DNA of 64,000 nucleotides from Providencia huaxiensis (GTDB taxonomy: Bacteria > Pseudomonadota > Gammaproteobacteria > Enterobacterales > Enterobacteriaceae): the NCBI RefSeq assembly GCF_002843235.3, contig NZ_CP031123.2, positions 1,178,001 through 1,242,000 of the forward strand. Direction: 5' to 3'. Both the position numbers and the translations under genes were made by a program. The notes under the pieces are model-generated. The model worked only from the letters and a program-made list of their open reading frames with translations, searched no databases and was not told the origin of the DNA. Positions 44,022-53,151 of this stretch are shown here, piece after piece (within the stretch, counting starts at the first letter, position 1; each line of letters starts with the position of its first letter).

Positions 44022-45674
44022 TTAAAATGAATATAAAGATGCGACTGATTTTCCAAGTTTTTCAGCAAGCTCTGATGCCGCATATCTATCCATGACCACT
44101 TCAATATAGGCCGCATGCTTTGATAGTTCGGCCTGTTTAATTGCATTGTCTAATTCATCGCAATGGGTAACACGCTGACAATACCAATCTTTGCAGCCTA
44201 ATGCTGCAGGGAGTTGGGCATAATTCCATTGGGGTAAGTCGTTATAATAGGCTTCAGGGTTTTTACACAAAAGTCGCTCAATTAAATAGCCATCATTATT
44301 CAGGACAAAAATAATGGGTTTTAAGCCAAAGCGGGCAAACTGGCTAATCTCTTGGGCAGTGAGTTGGTGAGAACCTTCTCCAGTCACTAAAATAACTCGC
44401 TTCTGTGGCTCTGCAATTGCTGCACCAAAGGCCGCGGGGGTGGCCCAGCCGATAGAACCCCACAATGTTTGGTTATGAAATTGTGCATTTTCAGGTAATA
44501 AAGCAAAACCTAACCCCATGGAGGCAGTCCCAGTCTCTGCAACAATAATATCGTCCTGACGGAACATTTTTTCTAGGCGAGGGTACAAATATGAGGCGGT
44601 AATTTGGCCATTTTCACCTTGCTGAGGGGATCCTAATCCTTGAGCTTTGAGCCCAACATGGTTAAGTGAGGGCGCAAATTCTTTTAATTTATCTAACACA
44701 TCTTTCATCAATACATTCGGGTAGATAGCGGAACCCACTTTCACATGGTCAGAAAGAATGTTAATACAGCTTTCAGGGTTAATATTTGCGGTGAAGCTGC
44801 CGGAGTTGAAGTCTGTTAATACCGCGCCAATACCCATGACACAGTCACAGCTTTCGACGTACTCCCTAACCTCTGGATTCATCAGTTTGCCGTTATAAAT
44901 CCCCATATATTGAGAGTTAGATTCGCTTACTACCCCTTTATCCATAAACATAGTGGCGTAAGGTAGGCCCGTTTTTTCAATAATCGCTTGAACATCAGCG
45001 GCTAAGCCGAAGCGTGCGGTTAAAATCCCAGGAATAATACAGGCTTTTGTACTCGATGTGAGCTTTTCGACAATAGCTGTAACGGCAGCTGATAATGACT
45101 CGCTATGACTTTTATTTATAGTGATAGTTTCAGGTGTTTTGTCTGTTTTAATTGGCATGATAGCGTAGTCAGAAGGGAAACCTAAATAAACCGGTCGAGA
45201 TCCTTGTAAAGCGGTCGTAATTAAACGTTCTGTTTCGGCAATACAGTTTTCAGGCGTTAAAATAGCGTGAGCACAGCTTAAATGTTGGCTCATTTGATAA
45301 AACACATCAAAGTCACCATTTCCTAGGGTGTGGTGAACTAAACGGTGGTTTTTTTGAACTCCACTTGCTGGCATGCCAACAAGATGAAAAAGGGGAAGAT
45401 GCTCGGCATAAGCGCCTGCAATACCATTTAAAGCACTGAGTTCGCCGACACCAAAAGTCGTTGATAATGCTGCTGCACCTTTCACGCGGGCATAGCCATC
45501 CGCAGCATATGAGGCATTGAGTTCATTGCAGTTGCCAATCCAGCGCATATTTTCACTTTCACATACGGCATCTTCAATCGGGAATGCGTAGTCACCAGCA
45601 ACACCAAAAATATCGTGAATACCGATTTGGTAAAGTCTATCTAATACGTATTCGATAACAGTCTTGTTTATCAT
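44022..45674 (-). CDS. ipdC: Indolepyruvate/phenylpyruvate decarboxylase
   Basis: A 550-aa thiamine-diphosphate enzyme of the IpdC/pyruvate-decarboxylase type: GVAGDYAFPIEDAV, NCNELNASYAADGYAR with the catalytic glutamate, HHTLGNGDF with the HH pair, and the cofactor motif GEGSHQLTAQEISQFARFGLKPIIFVLNND in parts (GEG in place of the usual GDG). It decarboxylates aromatic 2-oxo acids, giving aldehydes that lead to indoleacetate or phenylacetate. ATG 45674 follows GGAGATC. A LysR-type gene is divergent, with two palindromes between. Confidence 0.9.
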   Translation of the reverse strand: MINKTVIEYVLDRLYQIGIHDIFGVAGDYAFPIEDAVCESENMRWIGNCNELNASYAADGYARVKGAAALSTTFGVGELSALNGIAGAYAEHLPLFHLVGMPASGVQKNHRLVHHTLGNGDFDVFYQMSQHLSCAHAILTPENCIAETERLITTALQGSRPVYLGFPSDYAIMPIKTDKTPETITINKSHSESLSAAVTAIVEKLTSSTKACIIPGILTARFGLAADVQAIIEKTGLPYATMFMDKGVVSESNSQYMGIYNGKLMNPEVREYVESCDCVMGIGAVLTDFNSGSFTANINPESCINILSDHVKVGSAIYPNVLMKDVLDKLKEFAPSLNHVGLKAQGLGSPQQGENGQITASYLYPRLEKMFRQDDIIVAETGTASMGLGFALLPENAQFHNQTLWGSIGWATPAAFGAAIAEPQKRVILVTGEGSHQLTAQEISQFARFGLKPIIFVLNNDGYLIERLLCKNPEAYYNDLPQWNYAQLPAALGCKDWYCQRVTHCDELDNAIKQAELSKHAAYIEVVMDRYAASELAEKLGKSVASLYSF

Positions 45675-45699
45675 GCTGATCTCCAATAATTGCATAGCC

Positions 45700-45721
45700 A
45701 ATAATTCTAAGTTGAATTATT
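45700..45721. promoter_or_regulatory. Palindrome 1 in the ipdC-lysR intergenic region
   Basis: AATAATTC-TAAGTT-GAATTATT: perfect 8-bp arms with a 6-base spacer, containing a T-N11-A LysR-type core. It lies 26 bases before ipdC. Confidence 0.6.
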
Positions 45722-45768
45722 TTTATCGTTTATTATGCTTTAAAGGAAATCACTTAAACTCATTCTAT

Positions 45769-45787
45769 CTATAACTAAAAATTATAG
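45769..45787. promoter_or_regulatory. Palindrome 2 in the ipdC-lysR intergenic region
   Basis: CTATAA-CTAAAAA-TTATAG: perfect 6-bp arms with a 7-base spacer, ending nine bases before the lysR-type gene, suited to autoregulation. Confidence 0.55.
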
Positions 45788-45795
45788 GGGGCGAA

Positions 45796-46689
45796 ATGGA
45801 CATTCGTTCATTACGTTATTTTGTTGAAGTTGTGCAGCTCAATGGTTTTAGCCGTGCGGCAGAAAGTTTATTTGTAACGCAACCAGCGATTAGCCGCAGT
45901 ATTAAAAAACTAGAAGATGAGCTTGGCTATACGTTACTGACTAGGGAAGTCGATGGCGTTAAGTTAACAGAGGAGGGGGATATTTTATTGGCTTATGCGA
46001 AGCAAATCCTTTCTCAATTTGGGAATATGAAAAAAGCGTTACTGGAAAGGTCTGGTCCTATATCTGGGGTGCTACCCGTGGGGTTACCACCCGTGATAGC
46101 ATCGACCTATTTTGCTGATATTATTATGGCTTTTAGCCAACGTTATCCACAGGTGGAACTGAAAATTCTTGAATTGGGTACGCGAAAAATGCGTGAGGCA
46201 ATGTTAAATGGCGACGTTGAAACTGCCGCTGTGATGTTACCTTTTGCAGATGAGCGCTTTGAAGTACACCCTTTTTCAACGGACCGATTAATGCTCTTGG
46301 TTAGTAACCAACATCCACTATCAATACGTGAATTTGTTAAATTTAGTGAAATAGTCGATGAGCCTTTTATTTTCTTTTCTGATGATTTTCTAATTAATGA
46401 ACTTGTTGTCAGTGCTTGTGGTATTTATGGTAAAAAACCCACTATTTCTGGGCGCAGTAGCCATTTAGATTTGGTGACCGCTATGGTAAGAGCTGGGGTA
46501 GGGATAACGCTACTTCCAGATAGTATGTGGAAAAACACCAGCTCAGTGGGGTTGTCCGTTATTCCCGTTATTGAGCCAATACTGGCTTACGACATTGCTT
46601 TAGCGACAGTAAAAAATCACCACCAAAGCCGTCGTGCACAAGCATGGCATGATTTGGCTTTGGATATGTTAAGAATAAGGGAAGTATGA
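45796..46689 (+). CDS. LysR-family regulator, probable controller of ipdC
   Basis: A 297-aa LysR protein with the N-terminal HTH (DIRSLRYFVEVVQLNGFSRAAESLFVTQPAISRSIKKLEDELGY, seen in parts: QPAISRSIKKLE) and a type 2 periplasmic-binding effector domain of the CynR/CidR type. Its position divergent from ipdC, with two palindromes between, makes ipdC the likely target, perhaps with an aromatic acid as effector. Confidence 0.88.
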   Translation: MDIRSLRYFVEVVQLNGFSRAAESLFVTQPAISRSIKKLEDELGYTLLTREVDGVKLTEEGDILLAYAKQILSQFGNMKKALLERSGPISGVLPVGLPPVIASTYFADIIMAFSQRYPQVELKILELGTRKMREAMLNGDVETAAVMLPFADERFEVHPFSTDRLMLLVSNQHPLSIREFVKFSEIVDEPFIFFSDDFLINELVVSACGIYGKKPTISGRSSHLDLVTAMVRAGVGITLLPDSMWKNTSSVGLSVIPVIEPILAYDIALATVKNHHQSRRAQAWHDLALDMLRIREV

Positions 46690-46757
46690 GTAAGGCTTGC
46701 ATAAAATTTGATACCAATCAGGTATTTTCTTATGAAGCCTTCACTTTTTGTCAGTCA

Positions 46758-47936
46758 TTACGGATAAAATAGAATAAGCCCAAACACAGCAAAGGTGGCA
46801 AGGTGCATCCAGCCTTGGATGGGGGATGTTCTCTGGCCATTAAATGAAAGCATAGTCAGTAACATGGTGATTGCGAATAAAACAATTTCTGCGCTAGAAA
46901 CCCCCATGATGACTTGTTTACCAGTAATAATGCCGATAATTAATACTGCTGGCACAGTCAAACCCACCGTTGAGACAAATGCACCTTGGCAAAGGTTTAT
47001 CGCTCGTTGCATTTCATTATTCATTGCCGCTTTTACAGCTGTGATCGATTCAGGCGTAAATACGATAATCGCGATCAGGACACCACCGACTGCTGCTGGT
47101 GCTCCTAAAGCCTCAATTCCGTAATCAGTTACGATAGCTAAGTAATGCGCAAGTAACACAATAGGGAGTATCAGCCCAACTAATACACAAGAGCGAATGA
47201 TAATGGATTTTTTGTTTGACTCAGAGTGGTTATCTTTATTTTCGACATTATTGTCTGCTAAAACATGGTTAGTTGAAACGAATTGTTCTGGGACATTCAT
47301 CAGCCCTTTAGGAGGCTGAATAAAAAACCGGCGATGGCCTCGCATTTGCATCCACAAAAAAGCCCCATAGATGAGTATAGTAATACCCGAAATACCAATG
47401 GCTTGCGTATAGGAGTACTCCCCTTGGCTAGAGGTGTAATTTGGTAGTATTAACGCTAAACCTGTCAGTAATACGATCATTGAAAGATAACTGTTCGCAC
47501 CTTGCGTATTATATTCTTGTTCACCATTTCTAGCTGAACCTGCGAGTAAGCAGATACCTACGACGAGGTTCATGATAATCATCATCACTGCGAATATTGA
47601 ATCACGCCCAATGGTTGGAAAATCACCAGGTCCTAGTAGGACTGAAGCAATAAGAATTACTTCAATTAAGACAATCGATAAAGTCAGGATCAGTGTTCCG
47701 TATGGTTCACCCAATTGTTCAGCAAGATGGTCAGCTTCTTTAACAACACCGAAGGAAGCGGTTAGTATTGTAATGAACAACAGTAGAAAAACCCAAGTTG
47801 CACTAAATGCTGAAAGGCTGTCATTAAGTAATGTTTCGCCACTTAAGATAAAGAAAATGACGACTAACCAAGAGCCAATTAACCGAGCCCAAGTCGTTAA
47901 TGGGATGAGCGGACTATTGAAACGGAAGTGCCCCAT
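46758..47936 (-). CDS. chaA: Calcium/sodium-proton antiporter, ChaA-like
   Basis: A 392-aa member of the cation/calcium exchanger family with about eleven membrane helices and the two inverted alpha-repeats around acidic residues: GEPYGTLILTLSIVLIEVILIA and ITAVKAAMNNEMQRAINLCQGAF in parts, preceded by VFTPESI. Related to E. coli ChaA (366 aa), which exports sodium, potassium and calcium at alkaline pH. The leader contains a hairpin at 47984-48001. Convergent with the lysR-type gene. Confidence 0.85.
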   Translation of the reverse strand: MGHFRFNSPLIPLTTWARLIGSWLVVIFFILSGETLLNDSLSAFSATWVFLLLFITILTASFGVVKEADHLAEQLGEPYGTLILTLSIVLIEVILIASVLLGPGDFPTIGRDSIFAVMMIIMNLVVGICLLAGSARNGEQEYNTQGANSYLSMIVLLTGLALILPNYTSSQGEYSYTQAIGISGITILIYGAFLWMQMRGHRRFFIQPPKGLMNVPEQFVSTNHVLADNNVENKDNHSESNKKSIIIRSCVLVGLILPIVLLAHYLAIVTDYGIEALGAPAAVGGVLIAIIVFTPESITAVKAAMNNEMQRAINLCQGAFVSTVGLTVPAVLIIGIITGKQVIMGVSSAEIVLFAITMLLTMLSFNGQRTSPIQGWMHLATFAVFGLILFYP

Positions 47937-47983
47937 AATATTTTTCCTTAAGAAGAAAGGGCCGTCCCTGTTGCTGATACGTA

Positions 47984-48001
47984 CTTGAGGTCGTCCTCAA
48001 G
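47984..48001 (-). other. Hairpin in the chaA 5' leader
   Basis: Perfect 7-bp stem CTTGAGG/CCTCAAG with a TCGT-type tetraloop, 48-65 bases before the chaA start. I do not recognise a riboswitch class. Confidence 0.4.
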
Positions 48002-48187
48002 CCGATAGAATGTAAATTAACGGTTACTATAGCATTCATCGATTATCTTGCAACCTTTGCTTGCTCAATGATAAACATTCATTTATTAATGAAATGTGGG
48101 TAGGGTTTAAGTGTTGATTTGGATTTAAACTTTTCTTTAATAAACAAAGATTATTAAAGTTCAAAAATAATTACATAAGAAATTATT

Positions 48188-48203
48188 TTTGATTTAAATC
48201 ACA
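48188..48203 (+). promoter_or_regulatory. CRP-like site upstream of the GMC oxidoreductase
   Basis: TTTGA-TTTAAA-TCACA has a perfect right half and one mismatch in the left half of the CRP consensus. It is about 100 bases before the start codon. Confidence 0.5.
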
Positions 48204-48295
48204 TATACAAAATATTATTCATACATTAATAAATTAAAGGCGCTATTGTTAAATAAATGAAAATGAATTGTTTGTTTTATTTGGCGGGGTGACAA

Positions 48296-49909
48296 ATGAG
48301 CGCAGTAAAATATGACTATATTATTGTCGGTGCAGGTTCTGCTGGTTGTGTTCTGGCTGCTCGGTTGATCCAAGAGACGCAATCTAGAGTATTACTTATC
48401 GAAGCGGGTGGTAGCGATAACCATTTGTTTATTCGTATGCCAGCAGGTGTAGCGAAAATTATCGCCCAAAAAAGCTGGCCTTATGAAACTGAGCCAGAGC
48501 CTCACGCTAATAACCGTAAAATGCAAATTGCTCAAGGCAAAGTGCTGGGGGGAAGCAGCTCTGTCAACGGAATGATCTACATTCGAGGCCAAAAACAAGA
48601 TTATGATAATTGGGCTCTAAATTATGGATGTGAAGGTTGGGGATACTCGGATGTATTGCCATGGTTTAAAAAAGCAGAGAATAATGAAAGCTTAACAGGG
48701 GAATACCATGGGACAGAAGGCCCACTTCCGGTTAGTGAAAACAGATATCGGCACCCATTATCAATGGCATTTATTCGTGCAGCACAAGAGCATGGCCTTC
48801 CTTATGTCAATGACCTTAACGGAGAAAGCCAGCAAGGAACAAGCTTTTACCAAACCACAACGCATAATGGAGAAAGAGCCAGTACGTCGAAAACCTATTT
48901 AAAATCAGTGGAAAAGAGTGACAAATTGACATTAAAGCTTGGCACTCAAGTGAACCGTATAATCATTCGTGATGGCCGCGCGATTGGTGTTGCCTATCAA
49001 GGGAAAAATGGCCATGAAGTTGAGGCATTCGCCAGTTGCGAAGTATTGGTCTGTTCTGGTGCGATGGGCTCTGCAAAATTATTGATGCTATCAGGGATCG
49101 GGCCTGAAGAGCACTTGTCTTCGTTGGGGATCCATACACATATGAATCTACCTGTTGGCAAAAATTTTCATGACCACCTACATATGTCAATTAACGTCAC
49201 GACTAAGCAGCCAATAAGTTTATTCGGTGCGGACCAAGGCTTAAATGCGATTAAACATGGGGTAGAGTGGATGGCATTTCGCAGCGGATTACTCGCATCT
49301 AATGTTCTAGAAGGTGCTGCATTTAAAGATAGCTGCAATCAAGGTCGCCCTGATGTACAAATTCACTTTTTACCTATTTTAGATAGTTGGGATGATGTTC
49401 CTGGTGAGCCACTGCCCGCTACCCACGGTTTTTCTTTAAAGGTCGGGTATTTACAACCTAAGTTTCGTGGTGAAATTTTATTACGCAGCACAGACCCACA
49501 AGCACCGCTAAAAATTCACGCTAATTACCTTGCATCACCAGAAGACATGGAAGGCTGCAAGCGTGCAGTTAAATTTGGTCTGGAAGTATTGGATTCCGCT
49601 TCATTACAAGCAGTAAGCAAAGAGGTTTTAATGCCGCCCGCTTCTGTACGTCATGATGAAGCTCAACTTGAAGAGTTTGTCCGAAATTTTTGTAAAACGG
49701 TTTACCATCCTGTGGGAACTTGCCGTATGGGAACGGATACCACAACGTCAGTGACTGACTTACGGCTACGAGTGCATGGTATTGATAATTTACGTGTAGT
49801 GGACTGTTCTGTGATGCCTGAAATTCCAAGTGGAAACACCAATGCACCAACGATCATGATTGCAGAACGCGCAGCAGCAATGATTATAGAAGATAGGAAC
49901 GAAAATTAG
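48296..49909 (+). CDS. GMC-family FAD-dependent alcohol/choline dehydrogenase
   Basis: A 537-aa flavoprotein with the FAD-binding start YIIVGAGSAGCVLAARL, the two GMC signatures GKVLGGSSSVNGMIYIRG and GAMGSAKLLMLSGIGP, and the catalytic histidine region KTVYHPVGTCRMG. It resembles BetA and AlkJ-type dehydrogenases, but no betaine genes (betB, betI, betT) are next to it, so a choline role is not supported. Alcohol substrate unknown. ATG 48296 has GGCGGGGTG upstream. Confidence 0.88.
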   Translation: MSAVKYDYIIVGAGSAGCVLAARLIQETQSRVLLIEAGGSDNHLFIRMPAGVAKIIAQKSWPYETEPEPHANNRKMQIAQGKVLGGSSSVNGMIYIRGQKQDYDNWALNYGCEGWGYSDVLPWFKKAENNESLTGEYHGTEGPLPVSENRYRHPLSMAFIRAAQEHGLPYVNDLNGESQQGTSFYQTTTHNGERASTSKTYLKSVEKSDKLTLKLGTQVNRIIIRDGRAIGVAYQGKNGHEVEAFASCEVLVCSGAMGSAKLLMLSGIGPEEHLSSLGIHTHMNLPVGKNFHDHLHMSINVTTKQPISLFGADQGLNAIKHGVEWMAFRSGLLASNVLEGAAFKDSCNQGRPDVQIHFLPILDSWDDVPGEPLPATHGFSLKVGYLQPKFRGEILLRSTDPQAPLKIHANYLASPEDMEGCKRAVKFGLEVLDSASLQAVSKEVLMPPASVRHDEAQLEEFVRNFCKTVYHPVGTCRMGTDTTTSVTDLRLRVHGIDNLRVVDCSVMPEIPSGNTNAPTIMIAERAAAMIIEDRNEN

Positions 49910-49933
49910 CCTTGTGATGGGTCAACATAGGAA

Positions 49934-49977
49934 AAACAGCATAAAACCAAGGCAACCGCCTGAACTTTATGCTGTTT
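49934..49977 (+). terminator. Hairpin after the GMC gene
   Basis: Perfect 12-bp stem AAACAGCATAAA/TTTATGCTGTTT with a small inner GGC/GCC stem, 25 bases after the stop; no good T run. Confidence 0.5.
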
Positions 49978-50162
49978 AAATACACTTATGGTACTTAGAG
50001 CGAACTAATGTTAGGTTATGTGTTATACAGTAAACCATTATTTTTATTTTATTGATTTATAACATCTTTATATTTAATGATTTATTTTGTATTCAAGGGT
50101 ATGTTCATTTAATTAAATCTATCAAATAAAGCAGCATTTTTTTGTTAAAATTAAATAAACTA

Positions 50163-50693
50163 TTACTGATATTCAACTTTTAATATTCCAGTAGCCTTAA
50201 ATAAGCCTAGTTCAATTTCTTTTCCTTCATGAAATACGGGTGTCGCAGTTAATACTGGCTGTGTTTGATAAGTGAAATTACGGTATTCATTAGGTAATAA
50301 AAGTGTATTATCTGCTTGAATTTTTAGACCTAAATTAGGGTTGGATGTTTCAACTAAATCAGTATTAAAGCCAGCACTAGAGCTTTCAAGCTTTAATTTA
50401 AGATTTGGATTACTGGATGATTTATTTCCGCAATCCAAATGATAGTCAATATTTTTTGTATAGCGTTCACTGGTAAACTTATTTAGATTTATTTCACCAA
50501 ATGAGACCTCAATAGGTTGTCCAGGGCCATTTTCACCATATACATCACAAGTGCTTTCAATAACATCTACCTTAATTGTTAATGTATAGGTTTCTGCAAT
50601 ACAAAATCCACTAAAAAAAATAATTAGTGTGTTCGTGAGTATTGCAAATAGTAAAAGTAATCTTTCTTTTATTATTTGAATTAAGAATATCAT
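50163..50693 (-). CDS. Fimbrial minor subunit or tip protein (last gene of the operon)
   Basis: A 176-aa protein with a long hydrophobic signal and the fimbrial-subunit pattern: CDVYGENGPGQPIEVSFGEINLNKF (cysteine followed by a strand with FGEI), a second cysteine (HLDCGN), and the C-terminal strand GILKVEYQ. Pilus subunits are exported, folded by the chaperone and added through the usher. Low similarity between such minor subunits prevents a finer name. Its expression is likely reduced by the IS element in the usher gene upstream. Confidence 0.75.
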   Translation of the reverse strand: MIFLIQIIKERLLLLFAILTNTLIIFFSGFCIAETYTLTIKVDVIESTCDVYGENGPGQPIEVSFGEINLNKFTSERYTKNIDYHLDCGNKSSSNPNLKLKLESSSAGFNTDLVETSNPNLGLKIQADNTLLLPNEYRNFTYQTQPVLTATPVFHEGKEIELGLFKATGILKVEYQ

Positions 50694-50736
50694 AATTATT
50701 TATACTCCAATCAATAAATTAAATAATTTATTTTTA

Positions 50737-51636
50737 TTAATTAATTACAACAGATAGAATAGCATTTCCAACCCTCGAACCTGGCTCAGGATTTCCCAAT
50801 GCAGATAGAGTTGAGCTAATGGAGAATGGTAAGTTAGTATTTTTTTTAATCTCAGTTTGAACTAAATTATTTGACATACATTTTCCTGAGACACATACAT
50901 CTAATTGGCTTTCTACACCATGTAATAAATCAATTTTATTTTCAGGTAAAAATTGGAATGTGGCGCTCATATCGCCAGTGCATGATATACTTCCGTCAAT
51001 TTTTGCAATATTTCCATTTATATTATTTGAATTGACATTACCATGAGATATAGTTAATGGCATAGATACATTGCAAGAAGGCAATACAGGGATTTCAGGG
51101 ACATTAACTGAACAGGTTGTTCCTACAGTTTTGTCATTCACAATTATTTGTAAACAGGTATCGGCATAACCTGTTGCAGATGCAGAATAATCGAAGAAAT
51201 TGATATATCTAACATTAAACTGCCCAAATTTCACGCCAAAATCAGGTAGCACCTCACTACAGTGCTTAGGTGTGTTTCGTGTGACTGAATAGTATTTAAC
51301 TACACCTAGATTATATATACTACTAAACCCAGATAGTAGAGTAATATCTGGTGTTGCCATAGATTGTATAGAGCCTGTCGATGAGCGACCAGTTGCAATA
51401 ACTGTAATATTACACTCAGTATTTGTGCTGTTTTTGATCTCATCTGGAATATACAAAAAATAAGGACCTAACGTTTTTGGTATAACATTGTATGCATCAC
51501 TAATTAGTGGATGCTTTATACTTGTTGTATATATACTGTTAGGATTTAATGGGCTTGCATTAGCTTTACTATTAATTATGAATAGTAAAGTTAGCATCAA
51601 TATTTTTATAAGATAAATGTTTTTATTTTTTAGCAT
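50737..51636 (-). CDS. Probable fimbrial adhesin or adaptor (two-domain)
   Basis: A 299-aa protein from ATG 51636 (AGGTAA ribosome site), with a signal peptide ending near ANA. The length is twice a pilin: an N-terminal domain of about 170 aa and a C-terminal pilin-like domain starting at LPSCNVSMPLTISHGNVNSNNI with SISCTGDMSATFQF. This two-domain plan is that of tip adhesins such as MrpH or FimH. It lies in the late part of the operon, where adhesins usually are. Receptor unknown. Confidence 0.72.
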   Translation of the reverse strand: MLKNKNIYLIKILMLTLLFIINSKANASPLNPNSIYTTSIKHPLISDAYNVIPKTLGPYFLYIPDEIKNSTNTECNITVIATGRSSTGSIQSMATPDITLLSGFSSIYNLGVVKYYSVTRNTPKHCSEVLPDFGVKFGQFNVRYINFFDYSASATGYADTCLQIIVNDKTVGTTCSVNVPEIPVLPSCNVSMPLTISHGNVNSNNINGNIAKIDGSISCTGDMSATFQFLPENKIDLLHGVESQLDVCVSGKCMSNNLVQTEIKKNTNLPFSISSTLSALGNPEPGSRVGNAILSVVIN

Positions 51637-51686
51637 TACGCTATTACCTATCAATTTTTATAAATTATTATTGCGATGCTATGACG

Positions 51687-52310
51687 TTAATCATATAACA
51701 TTTCAAAAGCAATTAATGCAGAAAAAGCACCAGGTATGAGTGGGCCGGACGTTCTGATAGCTGAGACATAATAAGTTAAGTTATTTTGGCCTGATGCAAT
51801 TAACGTGGGGTTACTTTCTTTACCTATTGGTAATATTTTCCCTTCTGAATTTGCTACTTGCAACCCAAAGCCGTATGCTCCATTGACTCGAATAATATTC
51901 GAATATTCAGGTTCATTTACTGCTAAAAATTTAACTTTGACCGCAGGCTGTGTGCTACTCCATACCGTTTTTCCAGTTTGGAAATTTTGAAGCTCACTTT
52001 GAACTTGCAGGCAATTTAACAACTCAATTTGGAATGGAATAGGCTGTATCACTTGCTCAGAAGAATTTAAATCACTGAATGATATATTTCCTAGTGAGAT
52101 TGATTGGTTAGTAGATTTCATGGCTAATTCGCATGGATTTTCAGTTAAAGAACCTGAAACATGAATGACTCCATGCTGTCCATCAACCTCCCAACCATCT
52201 GTAGGCCTAAACAGATTAGTATTGCCAGCAGTTGCTGGCAATACTGTGGCTAAGCAAAGTGAAATGACCACATGTTTTGAACGTAGCCAGTGGTATATTC
52301 TTAAGCTCAT
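51687..52310 (-). CDS. Fimbrial subunit (MrpE/MrpF-like)
   Basis: A 207-aa pilin-like protein: signal peptide, HVSGSLTENPCELAMKSTNQSISLG (first cysteine of the pilin disulfide), IELLNCLQV (second cysteine), and the C-terminal donor-groove strand AFSALIAFEMLYD. It comes directly after the chaperone gene. Expected to be a minor or adaptor subunit. Confidence 0.78.
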   Translation of the reverse strand: MSLRIYHWLRSKHVVISLCLATVLPATAGNTNLFRPTDGWEVDGQHGVIHVSGSLTENPCELAMKSTNQSISLGNISFSDLNSSEQVIQPIPFQIELLNCLQVQSELQNFQTGKTVWSSTQPAVKVKFLAVNEPEYSNIIRVNGAYGFGLQVANSEGKILPIGKESNPTLIASGQNNLTYYVSAIRTSGPLIPGAFSALIAFEMLYD

Positions 52311-52330
52311 AAATATGTCCTCATTTAGCT

Positions 52331-53086
52331 TTATATTCCTTTGCTATTTATATAATGATCTTTTTTAGTAACAGAGCAGATTGTATTTTTACAATCAAAG
52401 GCTAATTTTGGACGACCACCATAGTCATTAATATAAGTAATTACGGGGGTGTTACCTAGTTGCTCATTTGTCATTCCAATATTGATTTCACTAAAGGGTG
52501 CAATCATAATTGGAGTAAATTCTTTTGCATCTGTATTTTCATGAGCCCCTGCATTGATTATTGTGATATAATAAGGTGTTGGGTTTTTAACAAAAACAAC
52601 ACTTCCTTTTCTCTCAAGCTGCATTTTTTCTTGCCATGGTGCACTGTTTTGCTGTGGTGCAATTGCTTCTGGACGGTAAAATAATTTTATTTTTGTTTGT
52701 AATGCAATCTGTAAAGTATTTGGTTTATCACTCTTCGGTGGGATCTCTCGCATATTAAAATAAAATAATGATTCTCTATCCTGAGGTAAATTTTTTATAT
52801 CAGGTAAAGATTCAATTTTCATTTGGCTAGATTTCCCTGGTTCTAATCGTTGAACCGGTGGTAATACAATCAATGGTGATGTTATTTTTTTACTTTCTTC
52901 ATTTTCAATCCAACCTTGAGCAAGATAAGGAAGTTGCTTATTATTATTGTTAATATTTAAAGAGATTGACTTGTTCTCTCCATCAAAGATAACTCTTGTT
53001 CTATCTAATGAAACTGCAGCCTCTGAAAAACCACTTAGGGCTAATGACCCTAAAAAAACATTTGTTAATATTTTTTTGATATTCAC
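52331..53086 (-). CDS. Periplasmic fimbrial chaperone (PapD/MrpD family)
   Basis: A 251-aa protein with a signal peptide (NIKKILTNVFLGSLALSGFSEA in parts) and the PapD fold: AVSLDRTRVIFDGENKSISL, YLAQGWIENEE, LIVLPPVQRLEPGKSSQMKIE in parts (the edge strand that caps subunits), FYFNMREIPP (family motif), and KIKLFYRPEAI with the anchor lysine. GTG 53086 is favoured because AAAGGT lies before it and the signal starts there. Downstream of the interrupted usher gene. Confidence 0.9.
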   Translation of the reverse strand: MNIKKILTNVFLGSLALSGFSEAAVSLDRTRVIFDGENKSISLNINNNNKQLPYLAQGWIENEESKKITSPLIVLPPVQRLEPGKSSQMKIESLPDIKNLPQDRESLFYFNMREIPPKSDKPNTLQIALQTKIKLFYRPEAIAPQQNSAPWQEKMQLERKGSVVFVKNPTPYYITIINAGAHENTDAKEFTPIMIAPFSEINIGMTNEQLGNTPVITYINDYGGRPKLAFDCKNTICSVTKKDHYINSKGI

Positions 53087-53151
53087 TTGGTTATTACCTT
53101 TATACATTAATTTCATCTATTTAAATTAAATAATTATTTGTTTTTTACTAC

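Noticed and set aside
46708..46721. FNR-like TTGAT-ACCA-ATCAG
   Set aside because: It lies between the 3' ends of two convergent genes, where no promoter is expected; probably chance.
47937..48050. Possible manganese (yybP-ykoY) riboswitch in front of chaA
   Set aside because: Only one short hairpin is present; the conserved loop sequences of that class are not seen.
48296..49909. Choline dehydrogenase BetA
   Set aside because: The protein is a GMC oxidoreductase, but betB, betI and betT are missing and the sequence type also fits other alcohol dehydrogenases, so the specific name is not supported.
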